NCBI RefSeq assembly: GCF_008831285.2
Contig: NC_045143.1
Span: 16,652,464 to 16,716,463 of the forward strand
Reading direction: 5' to 3'
Origin: Nymphaea colorata
Lineage: Eukaryota > Streptophyta > Magnoliopsida > Nymphaeales > Nymphaeaceae
DNA length: 64,000 nucleotides
Shown here piece by piece: positions 27,553-41,417 of the stretch. The notes under the pieces are model-generated. The model searched no databases. It worked only from the letters and a program-made list of their open reading frames with translations, and had not been told where the DNA came from. A program made the translations under genes and the position numbers. Each line of letters begins with the position of its first letter. Positions within the stretch are counted from its first letter, which is position 1.

Positions 27553-28919
27553 GCTTATCGTCTCATGTTTTGCTGAATCATTGCGGAGCTAGTGGGGGAG
27601 CCTCATGCATTAGTAGCACCTAGTGATAGTCTCTTCTTATAACTGAATGGTTTGATTGTGTTTTAGAACGCTGTCTTGTTGTCTGAGTGCACTGGGAATG
27701 TGAATGTTAAAAGAAATAAAAGCGTGTGTATGTTATCATTTCTTTGAAGTTTTATGTAGTCAGTCATCTGAGTCGAATCTACATGTTGGAAAAATCTTGT
27801 CAAACAGCGAACCCAAAATGTTTCCGTAGAATTGGGGGATTTAGCTTGAATGACGAGACGACGTGGTGCTATCACCCCTTACTCATGTGGTGAAATTTCT
27901 TCCCACTTTCCCAAATAAATAGATAACGACGAACATATTAACAAGCTTGAATTTGTAAATATAAAAAGGGGAAATACATTGCTATAGTTGAGACTGATCT
28001 ATACGGAAGGGATTATTAGCCTTTATTAAGTAGCTTTTCCTAGAAGCAGACTTAGAGAGTGGAGATAAATGAATCAGTCTCAAGATGAGACTACTCAGTG
28101 TTGTAAGAATAGGATTGAATGGCTCATTTTAATCAAACTGTCTATTTGGTGGCCCCTTCAAGGTACGGCGTGCCTGATTTTAACTGTACATATAAAATTT
28201 CTTAAAAGATAATTTTTTAAAAATGTTTTGGCCGATTTGCAACTGATTTGCTTGAGCTGCTCTGCTGATTCGTTTCACAAACTGATTTTAAAATGAAGAG
28301 AGAGAGGTGCAGACCTGAATTATTTGATCATCTTGATCAGGTAGCTTAGCTTGCCATATAAAGGGTAAAACATTTCGATCGGACCGCCAAGGGTAAAACA
28401 TTTCGACGCGGTTAGCTGTCTGCTTCGTTTCGTGAATTTGGCAGATAGCTAGAAGCAGAAATAAGCGCACGCAAGCCCCTCTGCTCGACATAAGTTCAAG
28501 ATTGGATCGCACCCTTACAATGTAGAGTTTCAGAGTGGGTTGAGCTGAAATAATATATTAGTATGAGTTTCAGAGTAGGGTGAAAACTTGAGGTCATGCA
28601 TGTGGGGAGATTAATTTTGCGTCGGAAAAGTATCGTCATCAATCCGCCTCGGTTGATCTATATATAATTCTGCCGGAAACTCAAAATCATGCTTGGGCCA
28701 CATGATCATGCACAAAAATGAGTTCCTAGATGAACAAGGAGATTTGTTTAGTAAGTAATTTTTTTTTTCGGACATCGCATTTTTATCAACATTATTTCTG
28801 CCCTAGAGGTCTTGCGGTAAAATCATTATATTAGTTTTTATAGATATGCCTTGAAACAAGCATTGCGACATGCTATGTTTTCTCCCCCATTACTAGTAGG
28901 TTGATGGGTCGCACGCCTG
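27553..28919. other. 3' UTR of AKR copy 2 and intergenic DNA
   Basis: A 3' UTR probably extends to about 27735 (AATAAAAGCG near 27715 is a possible polyadenylation signal). The rest is AT-rich with no recognisable gene. The phrase GGGTAAAACATTTCGA is repeated at 28363 and 28390. Confidence 0.5.
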
Positions 28920-29575
28920 ACTAGACATACGAATAGTCACCAGATTCATATGGGCTACAGGAGAGTGGGCAATGATCTTCTTAGATCGATCTGTCTTGAA
29001 GTGGTCGAGGGAGTATATATTATAGCAATCGTGCTTGGGGTATGAAAGGAGTGGAACGAAGTGTCGCTTGGAGAAACATGGGTATGGAAAATCTTAAAAA
29101 CCAGTGGGTTCCCAATTTTGAAGGAACTCTTGCCAAGATGACAGGATCCAGCCGTAGGTGCCTCTACATGAGCTTCATGTGACCAAATATGAACTGGTAC
29201 CATAGGCACTTTGATGGTGAAAGAAGCGAAAGAAGCAATTCATAGAAAGATTTGGCGTTGCTCACTAAATGATGTGGTTAATGAGATTGGTAAATCGGTG
29301 GTTCCTTTTTGGAGAAGAATCAACAGAATAGCTAATAGCATAAAAACATATCCAAGTGAAATATATTGGAAAAACTGATATGCTGCCTTGATCTTTCTTT
29401 ATCTCGAACCCCATACCCCTATAATAATGGTAGAGTAAGGGGTGGGCCCAAAGCAGAATGAACCGGTGGTAGTAGGTCGAAGCTCCAATAGGTAGCCACT
29501 CCCTTCTCAGGGAACTGTACGTGAGATTTTCGCATCATACGGCTCCGTCCCAAGCTCTCGTCGTCGGCCCTTTAG
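28920..29575 (-). pseudogene. nad4 (NUMT): Nuclear copy of mitochondrial nad4 (exon 2 part plus upstream group II intron end)
   Basis: Read on the minus strand, 29440-28920 is a decayed copy of mitochondrial NADH dehydrogenase subunit 4. Recognisable pieces are IIIGVWGSR, KIKAAYQFF, FMLLAILLILLQ, VPMVPVHIW, EAHVEAPTAGS and AIIYT...TSRQIDL. The copy is not functional: CAA has become TAA at 29399-29401, TGG has become TGA at 29240-29242, and small indels shift the frame near 29125 and 28970. Directly upstream lie domains V-VI of a group II intron, as expected before nad4 exon 2, so the insert came from genomic mitochondrial DNA and not spliced mRNA. It sits between the 3' ends of the convergent AKR copy 2 and P5CS genes. 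The left edge is near 28920 (GTATGTCTAGTC still matches); the right edge is uncertain. Confidence 0.92.
29512..29545 (-). other. Decayed group II intron domain V inside the NUMT
   Basis: The 34-nt minus-strand segment starts GAGCCGTATGATGCGAAAAT and ends CTCACGTACAGTTC, the layout of a group II domain V hairpin. The catalytic AGC triad (within GAGCC) and a GAAA-like loop are retained. The 3' strand has ACAG where ACGG would pair, and the upper stem has one mismatch and one G-T pair, consistent with nuclear decay. Confidence 0.85.
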
Positions 29576-30317
29576 ACCACTATCTATGAATGTCTTTTCT
29601 GCCTTGACGTCTTCTTTTCCTGATTAGCTTATCAGAAAAGGTCTATGATATATTAGTGACTATCATGTGCATTATGCAGCCAGATTTGCAGCAGCTTATA
29701 CTTTCTAACTGAAATAAGTTCCAAGATAATGAGGTGAAACATGAAATCACTAGGTAGAAAGTTCAACCGCATGTGGACTGCTTTGAACATTTTTCAAATA
29801 GGTTGCCTCCACGTTGTTCATTAGTTTCGGAAAGGGTAAGCAACGTAAGAGTGCCAGCATGGTATGTGAAACAAGCGGTCAGATGTGAAAGATCAAAGAG
29901 AACTTAAGCTGGATAGCATAATGTTTCATAATCAATATGTGCACGAGCTTTAGATTCGATTCTGCATGCAAGGGTCCGACAATGAATGTCACCTGTTCTT
30001 AACAAATATTTTGAGCAAATGCACAGGAACCACCAAGTTGGCTCAAGCTACATGATCAAGTGCCATTGTCAAGTTCCAATGCCTGGTAAACCTTACTATT
30101 TGAAATGACAACTAATGGGAGAAAGCAACAGAAAAAAAAAAATTGAAAATATCGGGAAGGAACGCACATAACCTAGTAAAAAATGAAGCAGCCATATGGT
30201 AAGGTGGACACAGCAGAAGTAAAGTTGTAGAACTCATGGAGACAAAACCTACGTACGCCAATTATTTACTAAAGAACTTCTTCAGTTCGACCTTTTGATC
30301 CAAGAGCCAATGACAGT
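29576..30317. other. Intergenic DNA and P5CS 3' UTR
   Basis: No coding content is recognised. The part next to 30318 is presumably the 3' UTR of P5CS (minus strand). An A9 run lies at about 30133. The first bases may still belong to the mitochondrial intron, but I cannot trace it further. Confidence 0.45.
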
Positions 30318-33300
30318 TTAGACAGCAAGCTTTTTGTGTGTGTACACCACCCCTTTGTCACCAACCACCGCTTGGCCGCTCCCTCTTAGAAGCCTACATC
30401 CAAAGACGCCAGAAAATTAGCACCTAACATAATCAGCAGCATGGGATTGCACATCTTTGTTAAGATTAATTCTGCTCTTCCCACGTAATAATTGGCTAGA
30501 AATTCATTTACCCATCTCAGCATTAAAAAATATGGTAACTCATTAATTTCTTCTTTATGCACCTAAAAGTTCGCTAGAAATTTGATTTATTTATCTTACT
30601 AATATTACATATTACACAAAAAATTCAGGTCACTCGTGAATTTCTCCTTTATGCATACCATCGTGTTGTGAGAAGTCCTTCAACACCCACAGGACCTCGG
30701 GCATGAATTCTGCTAGTACTTATTCCAACCTGTACAATCAAATGTATCAACATTTTATTCATGTCAAAGACTCGAAGATTTAATAAAAGTTTATATCTAA
30801 GGAAGATATTTACCTCAGCACCAAGTCCAAAACGGGCTCCATCACAAAAACGTGTGCTTGCATTGTGGAATACAGCAGCACTACAAGGAGAAAAAGGAGT
30901 AGCAGACATTTATAGCCAAAGGATTTACGGAAATCATCTTTTTCCATGGGAAAAACGGCATACATAAAGGCTAACTGAATTATGTAATAATGAACTTAGA
31001 AATTCGGTCTATCTGATCAACCTCTTTTCAGAAGAAACCATTTTTTTCTTAGAATTTTTATAACATGTCCTGAGTATTGATAAAAGGAAGTATGTACCCT
31101 CAGTATAAGTGAACACATAACTCTTACACCATATCCTTGTGTAACATGATACAAAATGCCGATAAAACCATTCTAACAGATAAGACATGGACACACTGCC
31201 CGAGCAAAAAAATTATTGCTCTAGGAAATTGCAATTTCAGAATACCAGAATGTTTGAAAGGAAATGTAAGGTGTGTATATGTGTGTGTGCCTGTGTGACA
31301 TGGCATATAAAATATAAACAAGAAGTCGTACAGGTAACTATTCGCTCAGGCAGATTAAAAAAAAATAAACTATATCATCAGTCACCTGTCAACTTGTCGT
31401 AAAAAGATATCTGCAGCTTCAGTATCATCAGTAATTATGCAGTCTGTGTGACCACTGGAAAACATTCACAGAAAAGAACCTTAGAAACGGTTGAATGGAA
31501 GCACACACAAAGTGATAAGAACATGAAGGTTTCAGAATGTGAAATGATTGAGGTCTGGTGCTGCTTATGAATTGGATATTAAGGCAAACGATGAGTTAGA
31601 TCATGAATGCTTCTTTTGGAAATAATTTGAGTCATACTGAATGGTCATCCAACATCACTGTGGGTGGAGTCTTCAATGTGCGATCTTGTACGTTATGCAC
31701 GATATGTATATACTGTATCATATTGTTTTTTGATGTGTAATCTCATATCTGACTTATGGACCTTACGACTTGTGAATTTATGTTTATGATATAAATTTAT
31801 AGATCGTGTTATGTTATTTTTCTTGATGTGCTAGAAGCCTAAAATCATATTGTGTTTATGAATTATGATTATATGAATATCCGTGAATGATGAATTCTAG
31901 CCTCATAGCTATAGTAAACCTATCATTATGTATAACATGTTTTTTATAAATAATATTTTCTTGATTTTCCAATTTTCCAAATTCTTTGTATTTTTTCTAT
32001 ATTTTTCTGATTTTAAAAACTAAATTTAAGCTATGGTTAGGATACGTTACGATATTTCATGATACAACGTATCTTTTGGCCAGACCGAGACAACTTACGA
32101 TACACTTTTTACAACACCAGCTGGTATAATGCATAAATTTCAACACCAATGCTTCTTAATTTCACTTCCTACTCTAGATATTATGCAAGTGATCTTTCCA
32201 TCCAAGAAAAGAAAAGGAAAGAATAAGAGAAACATCACAAGCTTGCCTTCCATGGCGATGTATATGATCGATTGCTGCCAAAACATCATCAACTATTTCC
32301 ACCGTGCAAGCCATCGAATTATATTCATGATGAAAAGAAGACACCTTTGGAATACCTAATGCAGTGCTAGCTCTTGGTCCACCATATAAAGTAACACCTG
32401 TAATGGTTATAGAAGTCAGATTATGCATTCCCTTAAACATCTAAAGCAATTAACCCAAGTATACTAGGCCAGTCAATTCCAAAGGCAATTATGGCGATAA
32501 TACCCAATAATTACTAAACAAGACAGGATATATTGTTGTTTCCCACAATTCAAACTGCAAATGTAAAGACTTTAAAAAATGAAAAGAAAAATAAGTTGGC
32601 AAGATAATAAACATGTTTATATACGAACTATGAGGATGTTCACCAAAACAGCATGGCAATGCATATGATATACCAATATTTTCCCTATTTAAAAGGCAGC
32701 TTATTGTTATGCATCGAAATATCATTTCTATTTATTCAGCGCTTAAAGCACCCATGGTTTCTAAATATTACCTAAGAACAGCATTTCAACTGCAATCCCA
32801 TATCCAAAAGGTTTCTAATGAAAACTGAAATCTTAAATTAACTAGATCAGACTACACGAATTTAACATAGCATGAAGGGCATGATGTCCAAACCCGACAT
32901 GGAGCTATATGTTTCAGTTCCTCAGGTATAGAAAATTATGAATTCTTCATGGTCGACAAATGTAGATCACCAACAATGCTTCCTATTTTAACATGAAAAG
33001 ATGCAAATATATATTAGAAAATAATGATTAGAAACCCAAAATCGCACCAGAAAAAGGAAACCAGAACTTGCACTAAACATCCAGTTTGAGAACTGGTAGA
33101 AAACAATCAGAACCATTGAGCAATAATCAGAAAGGAGAAAAATGGAGAGACACCTTCAACTTTGAGATCCAAGCACAGCTCATTAAGTGCTCCTGTCTCC
33201 AATAAATGCTTATGCACAAGAAGAGTTTCCTGAGAAAATAATAACAACGAAAACATACCGTGAATTGTCTGGCATAAACTATCCATTTCATAAATATCCT

Positions 33301-36300
33301 GGGGGATTTGCAGGATGATGAATGACAATACTAATCAATGAAAATCTACTACCAAGAACAGGGTTTTACCATGGCATTACAAGCTGCAGGATAATCTACT
33401 TTGGCGTCCAAAATAATATGCTTTGCCATATCCATGTTCACTGACTTGTCAACATAAACATGACATATTCCATCTGTAGGGTAGATATGCAACTTCACTA
33501 AGACATCCTAATGAGGAGAATATACACCTTTAATTAGATAACTAGAACTTCATGAACTTACCAGCATGACCAAGAACAGGAATTTTTGTTGACTCCTTAA
33601 TCTGAGAAACAAGCTTATTGCTGCCCCTTGGAACCACAAGATCTATCACATCATCTAACTGGATAAGATTGTCAACATCACAGAAAAGGAGTGTCACAAT
33701 AGCAACAGCAACAATGATGACATCAAGGAAATTATTAGGGAACAGAGAGAAACCTTAAGCAGATCAGGAATTTCATCCCTTGAAGTCACAAGTCCAATAA
33801 GCTTTCCACCCACAGTATCAGGGATAGCTTCCGTTATAATCTGGAATTTTCAGGTCATTTATAACTAGGGAACAATTTTAAAAATCAGAAAAAACCAAGT
33901 CTTTTAGCTACTAAGGTATCTGCACCTTGTGCAAAATTATATTGGATCTCATAGCTTCTTTTCCTCCTTTCAAAAGAAGGCCATTTCCACTCCGAATTGC
34001 CAAGGAAGCTATCTGTTTGGCATCAAAAAATGTAGACTCTGGATCAAACAAGGAATCTCTATTTATGCTCATTGCATTGAAAAGAACCAAATTGTACTGA
34101 CAATAACAACCACATTTTGCAAGTTTGCTGACCAACTATTTCCATTTTCCAATAAGTTTACAGATATCTGGCGTTCAACAATAACCTTCCCTCATCTACC
34201 AATTTTTTTAACCATTATCCTTTAGTTTCTTTCCACTCATAGGATGATTGGAAACAGGAAAAGTCTCGCCACGTCTCGTTTCCATTGCAAATAGAAATTT
34301 ACTTGGAGTATAATGGAACAAAGGACCAAGGAAAGGATAATTTCACCCTTACACACGAAATTATACACCCCTGTCTCACTCAAGTGAACTGGTTTCAACC
34401 ATTTAAAAATTTAAAAAACGTAAAATTTTAAAAAATAGAAAAAATATAAGGAATTCAATAACATCACATCGAAGGGAGCAGGAGTATATCACAGCACTTA
34501 ACCTCCACAATTTTGATGTCCTAAAGAAATACACAAAGTTCAACATACAAAAAAAAAAGCATTCTGCGGTTCTTCCTAAAAGAAACCTATCCATCAAAAA
34601 CTGCAACAACTATTATCTCCAACGTCTCCCTAACAGTTCCAACAAGTTATTCATCTTTTAAGTCAGGATTATGTTGCTAGATCTGGTTGTAATAGTGGTG
34701 GCGATGCACCATGATCATCATGATCATGTTCTAGCAATGTGGGTGTGCAGTTCTCGCTCTTTTTTTTCCTTCAGTTTCCTCTAAACCGATCATCAACTGC
34801 TCACATGCAATAGGTGGAGTCTAGAATTTACATAGATGCACTTAACCACTTGGAAAGATGTTCATTGCCCCCCACATGCCATATGAGTTTTTTAATTGAG
34901 CCAGGAATGTGAAGACAACAGAAAGAACATTGACGTACTTTTAAAGCTCAACTAGTGTCACATTAATGGTCGTTTGTTTGGATGGATGCTTTTCAACTAA
35001 TTAAAAAGAATGAATCAGAAAAAAGGACAGGCTGTCAAAGAAAAAGGGGAAGAGTGTGTGTGTGTGGGGTGGGGGGGAGGGAGCAAGGGGCGCTCTTTTG
35101 GATGAGGGACAATGGGAACCAAAAGCTCCCACAAGTAATCAAAACACGGAGGAAATCGTACAGTGCGTACTATGTATTGTATCATGTTATACATTTTCAT
35201 ACTATGTTAATGGGCATTAGCCTGGCTAACATTTATGTAATTATTGTGGGACCTCACATGCTTCTCATGAAACTCAAGGTCAAGTGTCAAGACCATAAAG
35301 AGATTTTATTCAACATTGACGCAAGTTTCGCAGGATCCAACCAAATTAATACTCCTCGCTGTAACATTTTCTATGATCGAATTTCACCAAGGATCTCAAA
35401 TGTGACTTTGTCATGTTCCATAAATGTATGGACTTGAAAGTTGAAACCATCAAACCCAAGCAAGAGCACAGACACACCAAACAGCCCATGCATGTGCCAC
35501 AGAGAGAGAGTGATTATAGAAAAAACAACAATGAAAAGAAATTTAGAACAAAAGGGTTATGAACCATTCATGAACACAGACTTCTTATGTGCCTGAACTG
35601 CCAAATTTTGGGATATGACCTTCAATCATGAAAAAGATTCATGCATGTCATAAAAAATAAACAAAGAGAAAACTATATAAAAACAAGGAGACAGAAAATG
35701 CAGTTTCCACTGTAACAAAATGTAACTGACAAAGAAATTCCTGACTTGTGGAATTTATTGAAATTTAAAACTATGCATACACACCATGCACACACACACA
35801 CACATATGCACGCACATATCTCTTGACTTTTTACCTGAACAAGAGCATCTGGTCGGGACTCAAATACAACAAGAAGCACACCCAAGGGACACGATGTTTT
35901 CTCCAGTATAAGACCATCTGCAAGCTGAATATAAGATCCAAGGTTCAGAACTTGCAGATGAGAAACCCCATTCTTATCTGTTAAGCAAAAGACACCCTCC
36001 TAATTCCAGTTTCAGAATGAGCCAGTGGCAGAGCTAGAAATTCATAGCTAAGTGGCACTAAATAATGGCTTGAGGAAACAGCAGCAGATCATCTTGCCAG
36101 TGGCCAAAGATGTAGTAAGGAGACTCAGGATCATTGAACGAATACTGGGTCTGAAACTCTAGGGCATGACCTGGGTCCAGTGGGGGCACCTGATATGGCT
36201 GGACCCACATCCAACCTTATGCTCAATTCAAAACCTGCAGGGTGGCTCCGCCACTGGAATGAGCAAATTACAAATTGGAGACTGGATGGTTCATCCTACA

Positions 36301-39300
36301 CCTCTCTCCCAACTTGGGAAGGAGCCAATCTATATGGATAGTCGTGCAAGATTTTGTCCAACCAGTAAAGGCTTCAATTAATTTGAGTAACCATTCCATT
36401 CAGATGCCGGAAAAGCCAAAGGTTATGGTTGAGAACAGTCTAGGAGGGCTTAAAAGTGCATCATCATCTAGGACAATACCAATAAGGACTCTATTTGATA
36501 CTGTTGTACCAAATCTTCACAGAACATAATTGATGGTACTTTGAAAATGTATAATTTACAAAGGTGAACTTTTGCTTTTATGAGAAACTCCCATCTGCAA
36601 GGCAATCCAAGTTAATATATCACCATTTTACCTCTGTCCTGCTCAGAACACGACCAATGGGATCTTCCATGTCTGCAAGGACACGAATTGATTTTGACAA
36701 ACCTGAAATCTGCAAAAGCACTAAAGATCACACTTCTTTAAATAAGAAAGAACGGCTCATGAAAGTATTGAAGAACCTTCAAAAGTCAAAGCAAGTATTT
36801 TGAACATCTGTAAAACTTTAGCCTAAGAGACGACAATTCAACAAACAGTTTAACAACCAGGAAACCCCAAATATCAGAGCAGGCCAAGATAGATAAATAG
36901 AGAGAGAGAGAGAGAGAGAGAGACCTTCTATTATCAAATGAGCAAGTAATCTGTCAACATGATGGAAGTGCCTTACCTTTCCTGGCTTTAGCATCAACCG
37001 GGAAATCAATGACTTTTCATATCCAGCTTGTTCTGCAGCAGCAACATCTGCTTCATTCTCACCTTTTATCAAATCCACATTTGCTTCCAAAGCATCAGCA
37101 ATGTCCAGCAAAATCTTTCTTCGATCATGTGAAGGCAAACCCTACACCAAGAAAGAGACCTCAAACATTATTTATTTTATCCCCTTTCCAGAGAAACAAT
37201 TGAAAACCAAGGCTTAAAGTTAACAGTCCTCCAGAGTGCTTGTTCAGAAACGATACAAACAAAGTTTGGCCCCTAGACTGCATGGTCTAAAGAATATAAA
37301 ACAAGGAAGTTCGAAACCAAACACTCCCCCAATCCCCACCCCCACCCCTCCCCAAAAAAAGACAATCAAACGAAAAGGATTGTCTATACTGTTGTAGGTG
37401 TTGCAATGCTTACAAAGTAGATAAGATAAGCTCAGTCATAAACTAGTATGGAGAAGAATAGATTATTCCAGAAACATCTAAATGAGATGCTGCTTCATAA
37501 AATCCAGCATACATCCTTACAGTATCACGTTCATTTTAAACACTGCAGTCTGCATTATGTGCTCAAAGACACAGTACCAAGGCTAGACATTAACAAAGGG
37601 TAGGATCAGGTTGTACAACAAGATAAGTAGTAAGATCCAGTTATGATTGCCCTCATAAGAGCTTTGTGTCAACGTTGGGCTCTTCAATGGACCAGCCAAA
37701 GCTTGAAACCCTATTTAACGCTCAGTTAGTTAAATAAGCCAAAATTGAGCTCGAAACAGTCATGTTCAATCTTGCCTTGGACTTCGATTTTGTATGTAAG
37801 CAAGCATTGAGTTTGCCACAAAAAATAACACATAAGAGTCCCCACCTTGTAGGTATGTTGTTGGCATTAAAAAGCCCACCGGTAGGAAGATTTCCCTTGG
37901 CTTACATAGAAGCTTCATTTATTCATTCACTTTTTGTCAGCATTGCGGCAAGAGGAGAGGGCATCAAATTAGTAGCATACAAAAATGACTTTTAGGGTAT
38001 CAGTGTTCTCAAGTGTATGAAGAAATTACCTGAAGTCTTCTAGAACATTCTCTAGCTGAAACAGCCATTTCACGGGCACTAGTATGCTTCTCTGGGACCA
38101 AAAAGTGTGCATGCTGATGAAAGAGAGTCCCAACACGCTTCCCTTCAAGTACCTTTAGGATGTTATCAGTTGAAGAGCCACTTCGTAAGACATGCAAAAG
38201 TAATCAGTGTTTCAGAATGATATCTAATATCCATGGTAGATTATCTAAGACTGTGTAAATAAAATGATATCCCAAAGAGCACGCTTATCAAATGAACAGA
38301 AGAGTCGCTAGTGAAGGCCAAAACTTCCAATACTAAGTAAAAATAGTTGCACTGAAAAAGTACCACAACAGTAGATTCATAGCTTTGGATTATCTTTTAG
38401 CACTAAAAGGATACGATCTTACAATTAAATATTTTCAATTTTTAAGAAAAACTAGAACATTTTCATCAGACAAATCGAATAGATAAATCATAGAAGTGTG
38501 ATAACCAGACTTTACCACAGCAATTGCATCTTAAAAAAGGAAAACTAACAGCCTAAGCAGTTAAGTTTTATTTGTTGCCATAAGCAGACATATTACTTCT
38601 CTTTGCTTTTAACTTCATAGACATACCTTGCCTCACCATGGGTGTACAATGCAATATCCATCACCCTCATGAATACAGAAAAAAGACAAAGCAAGCTAGA
38701 GTGGCAGGCATATTAACCAAGAAAGAAGCTGAGAAATTAACACAAGACAAAAGAAAAAAGGAATGAGTGCTTTCAAGGTAGTTCATGCTACTTCTGGTAA
38801 CAGAAAATACCACTAATGCATCGAATTCCAGCAAGATCAACATACCCGACAATAACAACTGGAATACCAGCATAAGCAGCATAAACTGCAGCCTTCACTT
38901 TAGCAGTCATGCCACCTCTTCCCAGCCTAGACTTGTCTCCAAATGTTATTTCCCCTTGATGTTTTTCTTTTATATATGTATGTATTATCTTTGACTTTGG
39001 ATCACTAGGTGGGCCGCTGTAGAGACCATCAACATCACTTAGCAAGATAAGTAGGTCAGCCTTTAACTCCAAAGCCAAGAGAGCTGCCAAACTATCATTG
39101 TCCCAAAAGATTCCAGAGGAATCCTGCAAAATAGAATATACAAATATAAAATACAGAACAAAAATCATTGGCATGAAGAAATGGAAAGCTTCCCACAGTC
39201 TAAGTGTCTGTGGGTTCAAATGACTGGCAGGCAGGTGACACAACAGCAGGTCTGCCTAGGAAATGGATAACCTTCCATGCTTCTTTCCTTTCCTATTGTC

Positions 39301-41379
39301 AATGTATGCACCTATATAGTCGAGAGGCAGCCATCAACTAATTGGCGATCCCAACTCCCAAAAATTCAAATTAAAAAGGCAAAAAACATACTAGTTAAAT
39401 TTTCAAAATAAATAAGAAACATAAGGAACACATCATATGTAATATTGCGATGTAATATTGCTACATATCCTGTGTGTACATAACTATACAAAAATTGGCT
39501 ATATCCCAGAGAACTTACATCAGAAACAAAACTAAACAACTCAAAATGCACAAATTAATGTGTTCTTTGTTCTAACTAATCTTGTCTATGAGATCTCACA
39601 ATTAATTTAATAGGCAAAAACATACATCAGATTATCAGCTTTAGATGTGCTTTTCAAAAACCCAAAATTCAGCTGCTCTTATAAGTTTATAACATAAAAT
39701 TTTGATGGTAAAAAGTCAAACATTGTAATAAAATCAATTTGAAGAAAAGCATGTCTTGTAGTAAATAAGCAATAAGAAACATGGATTTAGTTTAAAACAT
39801 GTCTACGTGTGATTTCTGAGATGTATGGCTTTGTCCCTGATCTAAATTGTCCGCAAGTTCCATATATATATGGAACCACAAAAATAACTCAAATATAAAC
39901 CAAATAATCAACCAAAAAGACCTGTGGAGAAAGATCTATAAAGTCGGTAGGAGAAGAATTACCTCGTACGGAGCCTTCCTGGTACTTATTGCATCATTTT
40001 CATTAAAGATTGGAATAACTTTCAAATCTAGCAAAGAGTTCACAGTCTCACTGAGTTGCTTTCTGAAGTTTGGTTCCTTGAAATCATAGTCAGTCACAAG
40101 CAACTGAGATGAAGTAACGTCTAGCTGCATATATGTAATTTACAGCATTACCGCAAGGAGCCACAAATTTGTGCATGTACATAGTGAGAACAGAATATGG
40201 GATAACAACAGAATTGATTAAGTGTAAGATGAAGAAAATAATTAAGTAACAACCTGACTAAACAAAGTATCATAGAGAGCCATAAGACCACTTTGTCCAA
40301 CAGCAGCACATGCCTTTCCATCAAGCTCATGCTGTGGCTTTTGAAGATCTGCAAAACTGCAGAAGGACAAAGATAATAGTTGCACAGTCATAAAGGCAAC
40401 AGAAAAAGCATCAGACAATTGAATAATTATAATTGTAGGCAAAAGAACACAATTTCGTTGTAAAGCATCATTTAAACAGCACTCGAATGAACACTAAGCA
40501 AGATAATACAAAGCAAAGCTAACAAAAATGGCTTTCTACTGCTGTCACAACTCACAACCCTGGTCATACCTCGAAGTTCAGAAACCTGAACCTCTCATGA
40601 GACCAGTAACCCCCAGACATAAATTTCGCCCTACTTTTCTCTTAACAATGGTAAAACTTTTCAATTTGGCTGGTTATTATTTCACAATGGATCCTCTGTA
40701 TCAAATTATCATGCTCAACTTTTCCAAATGATATACATAAACAATCTCCAATTAATTTAACGACTGAATCATACATACGAACATCATTATCATCTGCTAC
40801 TTGATCACCTAACTCAGATGTTCACTTGCCTGCTATTGACCATTTTTCGATATCTAAGACGCTGGCGACCAACCCCAACAGCACCTGATGTCACCAGGAT
40901 AACCTCATATCCTTCAGAATTGAGTTCTTTAACCTACACAAAAAAAAAAGGTACTTTGAGTATACTGCTAACAATAATGTTGAAATAACCAAGAACAGTG
41001 TTCTAGTAATGATTCTTAATGATATAATACCATTAATCTTCATTAATATTATTTAACAAGGAAAAGAAAAAATAGTAACACAATACATAGATATATCATA
41101 TACATGAACATATAAAACAAAAACAAACATGAAAAAGAGCTCAGCAAATATACCTGCTCACAGAGAGCACCTAGTCGACCAAGGGCTATTCTTCCATCTG
41201 CTCTGGTAACAACAGCTGTGCCCACCTAAATAACCAAGAAGTTTAAGTGGCCTTGAAAGGTTAACCCAAAACATAGCAAAAAATAAATGAATAAATAAGA
41301 GACAAACAGATGCACAAGTAGAAAAAGTGTTACCTTTGCCTCTCCTTTCCACATAAGAACATTTTGAAAGCAGAGGACT

Positions 41380-41417
<38 letters not shown>

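Noticed and set aside
30761-30967. Plus-strand frame spanning P5CS exon 18
   Set aside because: It is a shadow of the minus-strand coding exon.
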